From an uncultured Luminiphilus sp. (GTDB taxonomy: Bacteria > Pseudomonadota > Gammaproteobacteria > Pseudomonadales > Halieaceae), in assembly GCA_943840615.1 (NCBI GenBank), contig CALSVI010000004.1:108217-172216 (forward strand): DNA of 64,000 nucleotides. The letters run 5' to 3'. The notes beneath the pieces were generated by a model. That model had not been told where the DNA came from. It did not search any database and saw nothing but the letters and a program-made list of their open reading frames with translations. This document shows positions 50,284-59,212 of the stretch, piece after piece. Positions within the stretch are counted from its first letter, which is position 1, and every line of letters starts with the position of its first letter. The position numbers were made by a program, and so were the translations under genes.

Positions 50284-51126
50284 ATGGATTTAATGCTCAT
50301 GGCACTGCCGGTGTTTGTGTTGCTCATGGTGGCCGAGGCAACCCTGACCAGCCTGCGCGGGCATAACGTATATGCGCTCAAAGACTTTGGCGGCTCGATG
50401 TCGCAGTTGGGCATTAACATTGTGGTGCGGCTCGCGATCGGTGGCGTTCTGATTGCGCTGCACTTTTGGCTGTACCAGTTTCGAGTGCTGGAGGTGCCAG
50501 CGGGTCCATGGGGCTGGCTACTCACGTTTTTGGTGATTGATTTTGTTTTTTACTGGTATCACCGGGGTCAGCATCGGGTGCGGTTTTTGTGGTGTGCTCA
50601 CGTGGTACACCATTCCAGCGAGCACATGAACCTCGGCACGGCACTGCGGCAATCGCCCACGGGGCCGTTTACCAAGGCTCTGTTTTACTGGCCGCTACCA
50701 TTACTCGGTTTTGACCCGTTGGTGATTGTCAGCGCCGGCACCATCGCAACCCTCTATGGGTTCTGGACCCACACCGAGGTGGTTAAAAAGCTATGGGCGC
50801 CGCTCGAATGGCTGTTTGTCACGCCTTCACACCATCGCGCCCATCACGGCTCGAACCCCGAATACGTCGACAGAAACTACGGTAACGTCTTGATTATCTG
50901 GGACCGATTGTTCGGCACTTTCGAACCTGAAGTGGCGCGGGTGCGGTATGGCCTGCTCACCAATATCCATACGTATAACCCGCTGCGCATCGCGTTTGAC
51001 GAGTGGCTGAAGCTGTTCGGCGATTCTCTCGCCGCCGGCTCCGTTAGTCGTTTAGGGCAGCTGTGGTTGCGGCCGCCCCGCGAGCAGGCGGTCGTGCTGC
51101 CGACGGCGGGGCATCCGGGACGCTAA
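50284..51126 (+). CDS. Sterol desaturase / fatty acid hydroxylase family protein
   Basis: A 280-residue membrane di-iron enzyme with three histidine boxes: HRGQH, HVVHHSSEH and HRAHH, and about four membrane helices. Family members hydroxylate or desaturate lipids, sterols or carotenoids. The last is worth noting because of the carotenoid cluster 25 kb away, but distance and no shared box argue against a direct link. Confidence 0.88.
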   Translation: MDLMLMALPVFVLLMVAEATLTSLRGHNVYALKDFGGSMSQLGINIVVRLAIGGVLIALHFWLYQFRVLEVPAGPWGWLLTFLVIDFVFYWYHRGQHRVRFLWCAHVVHHSSEHMNLGTALRQSPTGPFTKALFYWPLPLLGFDPLVIVSAGTIATLYGFWTHTEVVKKLWAPLEWLFVTPSHHRAHHGSNPEYVDRNYGNVLIIWDRLFGTFEPEVARVRYGLLTNIHTYNPLRIAFDEWLKLFGDSLAAGSVSRLGQLWLRPPREQAVVLPTAGHPGR

Positions 51127-51134
51127 AAGTGGAT

Positions 51135-52880
51135 TTACTGGGCGGCGCTGTGCGTCGTCATCCAGTCAGTGACGGACTCCTCCAGCATTGGCAGCGTAAC
51201 GCTACCCATGCCGACCAAGCGGTCGTGAAAGCCCCGCAGATTAAAGTCCTCGCCCAACGTAGATTCGGCCAGCGTACGCAGGCGGCGCAGCTCGATCATG
51301 CCAAGCATGTAAGAAGTGGCCTGACCTGGCCAAGAGATGTAGCGATCGATTTCGTTCTGGATATCCACCGCCGCCCAGCCTGAGTTGGCCATCATGTAGT
51401 CGACCGTCTGCTGGCGGGTCCAGCCCAGCGTATGCAGGCCGCTGTCCATCACTAGCCGTGAAGCCCGGGCAATCTGGTCCGAGTAGAGGCCAATGCGATC
51501 GAGTGGGGTGGGGTACAAGCCCAATTCGTCGGCCAAGCGCTCCGAGTAAAGGGCCCAGCCTTCGCCGTATCCCGAGTTCCATAAATAGCGCGCCAGTGCG
51601 TGCTGAGTGTCACCCAGCTCGAGCGCAATGGCTCCTTGTAAATGGTGCCCGGGGTAGGTTTCGTGGTGCAGGGTGGCGAGCTGGTTCGACTTGGAACGGC
51701 CCGCCGGGTCGGTCACCGCAATATAAAAGATACCGGGGCGGGTGCCGTCTTCTGACGAAGAGTGGTATTCGCCGGAGCCGCTCTCGGCAAACTCGGGATA
51801 GGGCTTAACCAGCACGTCGGCTTTGGGGAGGGTGCCGAACGCCCGGGGCATCGCAGCTTTGACCGCGTCGAGCGCGTCGGTGGAGTACTTGAGCACGGCT
51901 TCTTCTGACTCAAACGTAAAGGCGGGATCTTCGTTGACCCGGCGCAGAAACTCGGAGACATCACCCCCGCCAAAGTGCTCATCTAGCGTGATCTGAATTT
52001 CTTCCCGTATTTTGGCGACTTGCTCAAGTCCCACCGCATGGATCTCTTCAGCCGGCACGGCTTTGGTTACAAATGAGCGGATCAGGGCGGGGTAGCAGGC
52101 TTCTCCACTGGGATTGGCTGAAACGGCCAAAGTCTCGCGCGCCTGATTCAGGTACTCGCTCTCGATAAAGTCCGCGTAGCGGCTGAGCGCGGGTACGATG
52201 TCCTCAGCGTAAAGGGCCTCAACCGACGCCTTGAACGCGTCGTCGTCGGTGCGATGGCCCGGCCCCAGAAAGATGCTGTCATCGCCAATCAGGGAGCGGA
52301 CCTGCTGGGGCACGGCCTCTACGGTGACGCGAGGGGCGCTATAGCCCAACCCCAGGCCCTCTCGGAGGTTCGTAATTTCGTTGTCGATATAGGCCGGCAG
52401 GGCGGCGAGGCGCGCCAAGGCTTGCGCTCTCAGCGCTGGTGTGTCGATTGGCTGCAGATCAAAAACAAAGGGCACCCAGGTATGCCAGCTCGTGGTGGTG
52501 CTCGCTTGCCAGAGCTCGTTGCGACACACCCGCAAGGCTAACGAGCCCTCCAGCTGTTCCTTGAGCAGGCCATAGGTCACCCAGTCGCGGCTGCCTACCT
52601 CAGCGGGCTTCTCTATGGCTTCAAAACGCGCCAGCCAGGCATCTTCCTTTTGTTGCCACGCGGCCAACCCCGCCAGGGAGTTGTCGGGTAACCGGTCGTG
52701 CCTTGATCCCTCAATGGAGTAGTACGTACCCATGAGTGCGTCTGTTTCCATCCACGCCTCGAGGTATTCATCGGCGAGGGTTTCGATCGCGCTGCTGGCG
52801 GAGGAGGGTGAGGGCGGATCGTTACAGGCGGCCAGCGCGAGCGCGAATCCGATTGCCAGTAGAAGCCGTGTAGGGCGCAT
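51135..52880 (-). CDS. DUF885 family lipoprotein, peptidase-like
   Basis: A 581-residue lipoprotein: signal peptide with lipobox LAAC (Cys 19) and a long alpha-helical domain of the DUF885 family. The zinc-type motif HHETYPGHH (HExxxxGHH) with a distal glutamate in NSGYGEGWALYSERLADE supports a peptidase related to M32/M3 folds. It probably acts on peptides in the periplasm. It converges with the sterol desaturase gene, 8 bp apart. Confidence 0.85.
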   Translation of the reverse strand: MRPTRLLLAIGFALALAACNDPPSPSSASSAIETLADEYLEAWMETDALMGTYYSIEGSRHDRLPDNSLAGLAAWQQKEDAWLARFEAIEKPAEVGSRDWVTYGLLKEQLEGSLALRVCRNELWQASTTTSWHTWVPFVFDLQPIDTPALRAQALARLAALPAYIDNEITNLREGLGLGYSAPRVTVEAVPQQVRSLIGDDSIFLGPGHRTDDDAFKASVEALYAEDIVPALSRYADFIESEYLNQARETLAVSANPSGEACYPALIRSFVTKAVPAEEIHAVGLEQVAKIREEIQITLDEHFGGGDVSEFLRRVNEDPAFTFESEEAVLKYSTDALDAVKAAMPRAFGTLPKADVLVKPYPEFAESGSGEYHSSSEDGTRPGIFYIAVTDPAGRSKSNQLATLHHETYPGHHLQGAIALELGDTQHALARYLWNSGYGEGWALYSERLADELGLYPTPLDRIGLYSDQIARASRLVMDSGLHTLGWTRQQTVDYMMANSGWAAVDIQNEIDRYISWPGQATSYMLGMIELRRLRTLAESTLGEDFNLRGFHDRLVGMGSVTLPMLEESVTDWMTTHSAAQ

Positions 52881-52957
52881 TGTTATCTCCGAATAGAGCC
52901 GTTCAGTGGGCGCGCATTATGCGACCTGAGGGCGGTTGAAGGGAATGGCCACCGGGC

Positions 52958-53650
52958 TTACCGAACCCGGTTCTGGCCGTGACAAAACGATACAAGCCGG
53001 CTCAGTTCGGCGAGGCTTTTACCGCTTTGCTCGCGGAGGTCGTTAAAGTACCCCTGCGCCGCCTTGAGCGCGCGCTGGCTGGTAATGCCCGAGTCGATCA
53101 CATCGTGGTTACGCAAAAAGCCCTCGACATCTTGAGTGAGCAAAAACGTATCCACGCCAATTGCGCGCAGGCTATATGGCCCGGTGTTGCCGCCGAGCCG
53201 GCTGCCGCGTTTTTTGAGGTACAGCCACAGGCCGATGACGTCGTCTTGGGGCCAATCGGCAATAAACTCAGCAAAGGTCCGGTGCTCGCGCCGCTCGGTG
53301 TCGTCGATCATCATGGCGTTGTCGCGAATGGTTTTGACCTTGTTGAAGTTACGAATAATGGCCGGGTCCTTCGCCTTACGCTCAAGCATGTCGTCGGGCA
53401 TCATCAGGAGCTTTTCGATGTCGAACTGCCAGAACATCTCCTCAAACTGGGGCCATTTTTTGTCGACCACCCGCCAAACAAATCCCGATTGAAAGATCTT
53501 GCGGGTGAACTCGGCCAGGTAGCGGTCTGAGCCCAGCTTTTGCAGGTGCTTTTTGCTCGCGGTTTTGGGGAGCAAGGCGTTAAGCGCCTTCTCGCCGCCT
53601 TTGCGTTCGCAGGCGGTGTCGTAGAGGCGCTGGTAGCTAGGAAGTGCCAT
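52958..53650 (-). CDS. DNA-3-methyladenine glycosylase I-like protein
   Basis: A 230-residue helix-hairpin-helix glycosylase of the Tag superfamily: FTRKIFQSGFVWRVVDKKWPQFEEMFWQFD resembles the Tag core, and GGNTGPYSLRAIGVDTFLL contains the substrate-facing region. It removes alkylated adenines from DNA in base excision repair, by family assignment. It differs from classical Tag by lacking its N-terminal zinc-binding Cys, so the specificity may differ. Confidence 0.7.
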   Translation of the reverse strand: MALPSYQRLYDTACERKGGEKALNALLPKTASKKHLQKLGSDRYLAEFTRKIFQSGFVWRVVDKKWPQFEEMFWQFDIEKLLMMPDDMLERKAKDPAIIRNFNKVKTIRDNAMMIDDTERREHRTFAEFIADWPQDDVIGLWLYLKKRGSRLGGNTGPYSLRAIGVDTFLLTQDVEGFLRNHDVIDSGITSQRALKAAQGYFNDLREQSGKSLAELSRLVSFCHGQNRVR

Positions 53651-53731
53651 TCCGGTATCTTACTCATCAACGCGTCCGAGCCAAGCGTTTGCCGCTGATT
53701 TTCGCCAACCCGGTGTTGAGCGGCTCGTCGA

Positions 53732-54382
53732 TTAATCTAAAAAAGACTGTATCTCCCGGGCATCGATCAAGCCCAATGCCAACCCCACGGTATAAAAGCT
53801 GGTCACCGAAAAATCGCTGATATCGCGACTGGTATGTGCCACCGTAATCTCTCCACAAAGGCGCTTGCAGGCCACTTTCGATACCTCCTGCAGTAAGGCA
53901 AAGGGTAGGTAATAGTCTTGCAAATCAGGCTTGTCCTGAGCGCGACGCCGCGACTGTTTGGCCGCCAGCTCGGTCTCTACCGCTGCCTCAATCGCGCTGA
54001 GGGTGTCCGGTGCGTCCCCGCGCAGGGTTGTGGCCAGCTCGGAGTAGGGGATCTCGAAGATCACTTGGTACCGGTCTGCATTGGGCCGGTGGTAATCCGC
54101 GATATCGACATCCAAAAAAAACAGCGCGCGTGATAGCTCCAGCTCATCGGCAACGAGGCGCGTAATGGCAGAAATCCCCCTTGCTTCTATCGGGTCACCC
54201 TGAGTGATCAACAACACGGGTTTTGTGGGAGGGTCAACAGACCACCGCGCGCGGAGTTGCGCCGCAATGGCTGTGGCAATGGGTACGGGGTCGCGGGGAT
54301 CGTAGCCGCCCATGCCTTCTATGAGCAGTGGATGGTAGTGCGCGAGTTCAGCAGCCCGGCTATGGCGGGGTGGTGGGTTCAT
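53732..54382 (-). CDS. Hypothetical protein next to recQ
   Basis: A 216-residue protein beginning MNPPPRHSRAAELAHYHP. The core has a strand-helix pattern, VLLITQGDP then ISAITRLVADELELSRALFFLD, and RRRAQDKPDLQDYYLPFALLQEVSKVACKRL. No family recognised; it resembles conserved bacterial proteins of unknown role. It starts 8 bp after the recQ stop on the same strand and is probably co-transcribed with it. ATG 54382 is chosen as the first start after recQ ends. Confidence 0.6.
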   Translation of the reverse strand: MNPPPRHSRAAELAHYHPLLIEGMGGYDPRDPVPIATAIAAQLRARWSVDPPTKPVLLITQGDPIEARGISAITRLVADELELSRALFFLDVDIADYHRPNADRYQVIFEIPYSELATTLRGDAPDTLSAIEAAVETELAAKQSRRRAQDKPDLQDYYLPFALLQEVSKVACKRLCGEITVAHTSRDISDFSVTSFYTVGLALGLIDAREIQSFLD

Positions 54383-54390
54383 GGCGGACG

Positions 54391-56197
54391 CTACTCGAGG
54401 TGCTCGCGCTCGGCCTGGCGCAGGGCGGCTAAAAACTGCTCGCCGTATTTGAGCAGCTTGCGCTCGCCGACCCCGCTCAAGTTGGCGAACTCGTCGAGGT
54501 TCCGCGGCACCGCTGAGCACATTTCTACCAATGTACTGTCATGAAAAATGACATAGGGTGGCACGCCTTGTTCCTCGGCCAGCTCGCGGCGGCAGTCTCG
54601 CAAGGCCTCCCACAGGCCTACATTGATGTCGTCGGGGAGCGAGGTTTTGGTTTGCCGCTTGGCCACTTTCTGCTTCTGGTCCAAACGTAGCGCAATGTCG
54701 CACTCGCCCCGCAGGAGTGGCCGGCACTTTTCCTGCAGTTTGAGCCCGCCGAAGCCCTGCAGGTCGACCGATAAAAAACCTCGGCCCACGAGCTGCCTGA
54801 ACACTGAGCGCCACTGGTTGTTGTCCAATGCATCGCCCACCCCGAAGGTGGGCAGATGGTGATGATCGAACTGCCAGATTTTGTCGGTTTCCTTGCCCTT
54901 GAGTACATCGATCAAGTGGTTCACGCCGAAGCGCTCACCGGTGCGGGCCACGGCACTCAGCGCCATGCGGCAGGCTTCGGTGGCATCCCAGGTTTGCGCG
55001 GGCTCCAAACAGCTGTCGCAGTTGCCGCAGGGCTCGGGGTAGGTCTCTCCAAAATAGTCGAGCAACGCTTGGCGCCGGCAGCTGGTGATCTCGCACAGGC
55101 CCAGCATCGCGTTTAAGCCGGTGTTGCTCTATGCGCTTGTGCTGCTCGCTGCCTTGGGAGCCCTGCATCATTTGCCGCAGTTTGATCACATCCTGCAGGC
55201 CGTAAATCATCCAGGCATTGGCGGGTGCGCCATCGCGCCCGGCGCGGCCTGTCTCTTGATAATAGGACTCAATGGTCTTGGGTAAATCGAGGTGCGCCAC
55301 AAAGCGCACGTCGGGTTTGTCGATGCCCATGCCAAAGGCAATGGTGGCCACCATGACGACGGCCTCCTCGCGGAGAAAGCGGGCTTGGTGCGCTGCTCGC
55401 TCCTCGGCGGGGAGCCCCGCGTGGTAGGGCAGGGCCGTAAACCCTTGAGTGGCCAGCCAACTGGCGGTCTCTTCGGTCTTTTTGCGCGACAAGCAGTACA
55501 CAATGCCCGCGTCTTGCGGGTGCTCCGCCTTCAGAAACGCCAGCAGCTGCTGCCGGGCGTTGTGCTTTAAGCCAATGCGGTAGCGAATATTGGGCCGGTC
55601 AAAGCCCACCACAAAGTGGGCGGCGTCTGTCAGCTGCAGGCGGGCTGCAATTTCCAGCCGGGTTTGCTCGTCGGCGGTGGCGGTGAGCGCAATGCGCGGT
55701 ATGGCAGGGAACTGCTCATGGAGCAGGCTCAGCTGCAGGTAATCGGCCCGAAAATCATGGCCCCACTGCGACACACAGTGCGCCTCGTCAATCGCAAAGA
55801 GCGCGATCTGACACGCCGGAGTAACTCCAGCGTTCGAGCTTTGTGTGAGACGTTCGGGGGCGATGTACAGGAGGTCTAGCTCACCTTGAATGAGCGCGCG
55901 CTCCACGTCGGCGGCGGTGGCCGCATCGAGGGTGGAGTTGAGAAAACTGGCGCGCACGCCCAGCTCGCGCATGGCGTTGACCTGATCCTGCATGAGCGCA
56001 ATGAGCGGCGAGATCACAATGCCGCAGCCGGGTCGGGCCAGGGCAGGTATCTGGTAGCACAGCGATTTGCCGCCCCCGGTAGGCATCAATACCAGTGCGT
56101 CGCCCCCGTCGATGACGGTTTGAATAATCGTCTCCTGAGGCTCACGAAAGCTGGGGTAACCGAAGGTTTGCTGGAGAATATCGAGGGCGGTAGGCAT
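54391..56197 (-). CDS. recQ: RecQ ATP-dependent DNA helicase (one frameshift)
   Basis: Superfamily 2 helicase: motif [16 protein letters not shown], motif [16 protein letters not shown] and the C-terminal motif VI ([10 protein letters not shown]). The frame breaks in TTT at 55112-55114; removing one base joins QHRL to [23 protein letters not shown], and the zinc cysteines (CGNCDSC) follow, then the winged helix and an HRDC-type domain ([23 protein letters not shown]). Repaired length is 601 residues. It unwinds DNA in recombination repair. Confidence 0.9.
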
Positions 56198-56438
56198 GGG
56201 GGTCAGTATACGGGGTTGTCGGCAGGCCGCGGCTTCCCACTGGCCGCAGGCTCGTCATCGCACCTCTTAACACCGCGCAAAACACCCAAAAACCGGGCCC
56301 AATCCTATGATCGGCACCATGGCATACTTGGGGTCAGGATTTGCCGTGAATCACGGTGCAATCTTCATTGATGAGATGGAAGACGACACGATCAATAGTC
56401 GCCGCTTACGGGGGTGAAACGTCAAGCTTGGAGGTGGG

Positions 56439-57167
56439 ATGTTCATAATAAGATGGATTGTTTACCTCAGCCTGGCCTTGGGAGCTTGCGGTGGCAGAGC
56501 GGATACCGGCCTAGAGAACGCTCACTACACCACTGGTCCGCCTAATCGTGACGGTATAGGCAAGATTTATATGGGACGAGAGATTTCCCACGTCATGGGT
56601 CACCTAGGCGCTGGCTGGCTGGAGCGCCCTGAGCGAGAGCGTCAGGAGCGAACAGACCTCTTGATTGCTGGTCTCAGTCTGTCGGAGGATTTTGTAGTCG
56701 CAGACATCGGCGCCGGGACAGGGTATTTCACCTTTCCTGTGGCAGCACGGGTGCCTCAGGGGAAAGTGTTCTCGGTTGATATTCAACCCGAGATGCTGGC
56801 TCTCATAGAGCAGCGAAAAGCGCTGGAAAATGTCGCCAACGTGGAGACCGTTCTGGGCGAGGCGGATGACCCCAAGCTACCGGACAATGAGATTGACTTA
56901 GCTTTTATCGTGGATGCATACCACGAGTTCTCGTTTCCTAGAGAGATGGGCGAACGTCTGAAAGCCTCCCTAAAGCCAGGCGGACAGCTTGTGCTTGTGG
57001 AGTACCGAGCAGAGGACCCACGGGTCCCTATCAAGCGGTTGCACAAGATGAGTGAGATGCAGGTGAAGCAAGAAATGGCGGCCATTGGCCTCGACTGGGT
57101 CAGGACGGAGAGCCACCTGCCGCAGCAACATGTGCTTATTTTTCAAAAGCCAAGGGCCCAACCCTGA
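56439..57167 (+). CDS. Methyltransferase-domain protein with a lipoprotein signal
   Basis: A 242-residue class I methyltransferase-fold protein with SAM motif VADIGAGTGYFTFPVAARVP at about residue 85. The N-terminus, MFIIRWIVYLSLALGACGG, is a lipoprotein-type signal with a possible lipobox LGAC. GGAGG lies a few bases before the ATG. SAM is not known to be plentiful in the periplasm, so either the signal is non-functional, the enzyme faces the cytoplasm, or the domain binds another ligand. Confidence 0.7.
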   Translation: MFIIRWIVYLSLALGACGGRADTGLENAHYTTGPPNRDGIGKIYMGREISHVMGHLGAGWLERPERERQERTDLLIAGLSLSEDFVVADIGAGTGYFTFPVAARVPQGKVFSVDIQPEMLALIEQRKALENVANVETVLGEADDPKLPDNEIDLAFIVDAYHEFSFPREMGERLKASLKPGGQLVLVEYRAEDPRVPIKRLHKMSEMQVKQEMAAIGLDWVRTESHLPQQHVLIFQKPRAQP

Positions 57168-57212
57168 TCACCGAATCAGATCACTCGGCGTACGGATAAA
57201 GTCCTGCCCTCC

Positions 57213-58037
57213 TCAGGCGCTTGGGAGCCGTAAAAGCAATGACGCCAGGGTTTCAAAGCCCTCCAGTTCGGTGTCTCCGAGTCCCAGCTCGTGCGTTCGG
57301 TCCTCTAGCGTTCCTTTGCCCGTCCAATAGGGTCCGTAGACATGCCAGATGTCGGACTTTCTGTAGCTTGCGATATTAGGGCGAGTACTCATCATTGTTT
57401 GGTGCTGTGCGATGGCGGGTTTGTCTCCCAAGAGCATTTCAACAGCGTCGGGCCCACTAGCAACCTCGAGCATTCGTCGCGTAAGGCTCTCAACGACGTA
57501 AAAAATAGCAAAGTCGGCTATGCTGATCTGTGATCCTACGGCGAAGCCACTGGGGCTCGCAGCGAGTATTTGCTCAAGATTAGAAATCTTTAACGCCAGC
57601 GCAGATGTAGGACCGCCGTACCCGCCAAGCACATCGCGCTCCCAATCTTTCCACCCCCAGAATGAGTCCCACATGGGCACTTGGATATCCTCATAAATGT
57701 GGGAGCAGATCATGATCGCTTTTGCGCGATCTGCAGGTGCCTCGGGCATGAACCCCGCAAGCTCAGCGACGTACTGAGTGCAAGCACTGGTCTGATTGAT
57801 TATTTCTCCGTTGTGCTCCACCACGGGAAGCGCCTTGAGAGGCCCTGAAAATTCCGGTGAAAATTTCTCCTTGATTGCCCAGCTGCCGCTTACAAACGTC
57901 TCTTCAAGGGAGACGATCTCATCAACGAAATCCAGAGCAGCGTCGTACGCCATGTACCGGACGAGCATGCCTCGCGCAGAACAATTCCAGTAGCGCAATA
58001 AAAGTGTGTCGGTTGCAGCATCAGTGTCTTGCGGCAT
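57213..58037 (-). CDS. Glutathione S-transferase-like protein
   Basis: A 274-residue protein with an N-terminal thioredoxin-like domain (LLLRYWNCSARGMLVRYMAYDA; LKALPVVEHNGEIINQTSA contains the cis-proline and glutathione-binding Ser) and a helical C-terminal domain with the SQISIADFAIF capping motif. It resembles sigma-like GSTs. ATG 58037 is chosen because GGAG lies 7 nt upstream; a start at 58049 is also possible. It converges with the methyltransferase on its left, 45 bp between stops. Confidence 0.75.
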   Translation of the reverse strand: MPQDTDAATDTLLLRYWNCSARGMLVRYMAYDAALDFVDEIVSLEETFVSGSWAIKEKFSPEFSGPLKALPVVEHNGEIINQTSACTQYVAELAGFMPEAPADRAKAIMICSHIYEDIQVPMWDSFWGWKDWERDVLGGYGGPTSALALKISNLEQILAASPSGFAVGSQISIADFAIFYVVESLTRRMLEVASGPDAVEMLLGDKPAIAQHQTMMSTRPNIASYRKSDIWHVYGPYWTGKGTLEDRTHELGLGDTELEGFETLASLLLRLPSA

Positions 58038-58173
58038 TTTTATCTCCATCCCAACAGCTGTGGACTCACGGCCTTCGCCGGAGCCTAACTGAAACCCGCC
58101 GCAAATAGTAACCGCTGGAAGTGCCCGGCCTGATGACGCGGAAAAGGAATCGGGACTCCAAAGGCATGATGGC

Positions 58174-58834
58174 TCAGCTGGGTAGTTTCTCGACCACCAC
58201 ATACCAGCCGGAAGGCTCGTCGTCGGTTGCGAACAGGCGATCGGCCTCGCGCGAGCGGATCTGCGGCTACTCTGGCCTCGGTCAACGCCTGCAGACCAGT
58301 ACCGAAGCCACCTTGGTCCCAGACATCGCGGTGCACCGTGCAGATCAAATGCCCCCCGGGCACCAGCAGTGCCAGAAGCTCCGGGAGGCATCCTGCCCCC
58401 ACGTGCCCATGGGTAAATGTCCCGGTCGAGACCAGCAGGTCGTAACACTCTGCACCCATCTCAAGCCTCTCGTTCAGGTCGCGCAGAAAGGCTTCATCGA
58501 TCCGGCCCTCGCGTTGGGCCACTGCCAGCATGGGGGCGGAGTAGTCCAGACCGTCGACCCGATTGAAACCCTCAGCGCGCAGGCTGCTTGCGAGTAGGCC
58601 GGTTCCGCAGCCCACGTCCAGCACCCGCACATCCCGCCGCGCTTCAGTCATTGCAGCCAGGGTCGCGATCCGCTGAGGTGATCGATAGGACAGCCCGTCG
58701 AGCATGGTCTGGTCGTAGGTTTCTGCCCAGTCAGCATAGAGTTTCAGCGTTTCGTCGGGATCGTTGCTGCGCAGGGCGTAGGCGCGGGCAAGCAACTGCT
58801 CGGGCGTGTTCGCAAGCTCATCCTTTTTGGTCAT
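58174..58834 (-). CDS. Class I SAM-dependent methyltransferase (one frameshift)
   Basis: SAM motif RVLDVGCGTGLLASSL, followed by GLDYSAPML and LVSTGTFTHGHVG, typical of the UbiE/Williams-Beuren-type methyltransferases. The original frame runs past the natural end; removing one base near 58262-58268 gives PQIRSREADRLFATDDEPSGWYVVVEKLPS and a stop at 58174, a sensible C-terminus, total 219 residues. The start overlaps the stop of a hydrolase remnant (ATGA). Confidence 0.75.
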
Positions 58835-59130
58835 GGGAGAACACCCTCCGTTGGCAAAAAGCGGTTTAGTGCGCCTTTCACGCTTGAAGACTCAAGCATA
58901 TGCCGTTCGTTGGGCAATATCGATATGGAGAAGCCCAGCTGTGCACCAATCAGCTTCGCAAGTGCGGGGTCACAGTTCTCGTCTTCCGCCCCGGTCACAA
59001 TTTTCAGGTGATCCGGCATACCCAGCGTTTGCCGTGCAATCGGTTGGTGAAGCGTTTTCTTCCGGGGTGGTCGGCTGAATAGCATGTGCTTTTCGGTGAT
59101 GGCGCTGCCCAGTGCTGGCGAGAGCAGCAA
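58831..59130 (-). pseudogene. C-terminal remnant of an alpha/beta hydrolase
   Basis: About 80 residues resemble the end of an alpha/beta hydrolase: LKIVTGAEDENCDP carries the catalytic-acid loop and LPNERHMLESSS the catalytic histidine. The upstream nucleophile half is absent; the sequence ends abruptly near 59130, close to the LPMO terminator. The stop overlaps the methyltransferase start, a trace of a former operon. A real deletion is likely, though a sequence error cannot be excluded. Confidence 0.55.
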
Positions 59131-59180
59131 GGTTCGGAAGGGAAAGGGCGGCTGGTCAATGAGTCACAGCAGCAAAAGAC

Positions 59181-59206
59181 TCGGGCAACACTTTCGTGTT
59201 GCCCGA
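59181..59206 (-). terminator. Terminator after the LPMO gene
   Basis: An 11-bp stem (TCGGGCAACAC/GTGTTGCCCGA) capped by a GAAA tetraloop on the minus strand begins 7 nt after the LPMO stop and is followed by GTCTTTTG. The T tract is short, but the stem is strong. Confidence 0.75.
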
Positions 59207-59212
59207 TTAGGT

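Noticed and set aside
50284..51126. Carotenoid ketolase/hydroxylase as the role of the sterol desaturase-like gene
   Set aside because: Only the general histidine boxes are seen; it is 22 kb from the carotenoid genes with no PpsR box, so a carotenoid role is not supported.
57213..58448. Extended 411-residue form of the GST-like protein
   Set aside because: The extra N-terminal part lies opposite no supported start, overlaps the end of the methyltransferase and contains its displaced C-terminal frame; GGAG before 58037 supports the short form.
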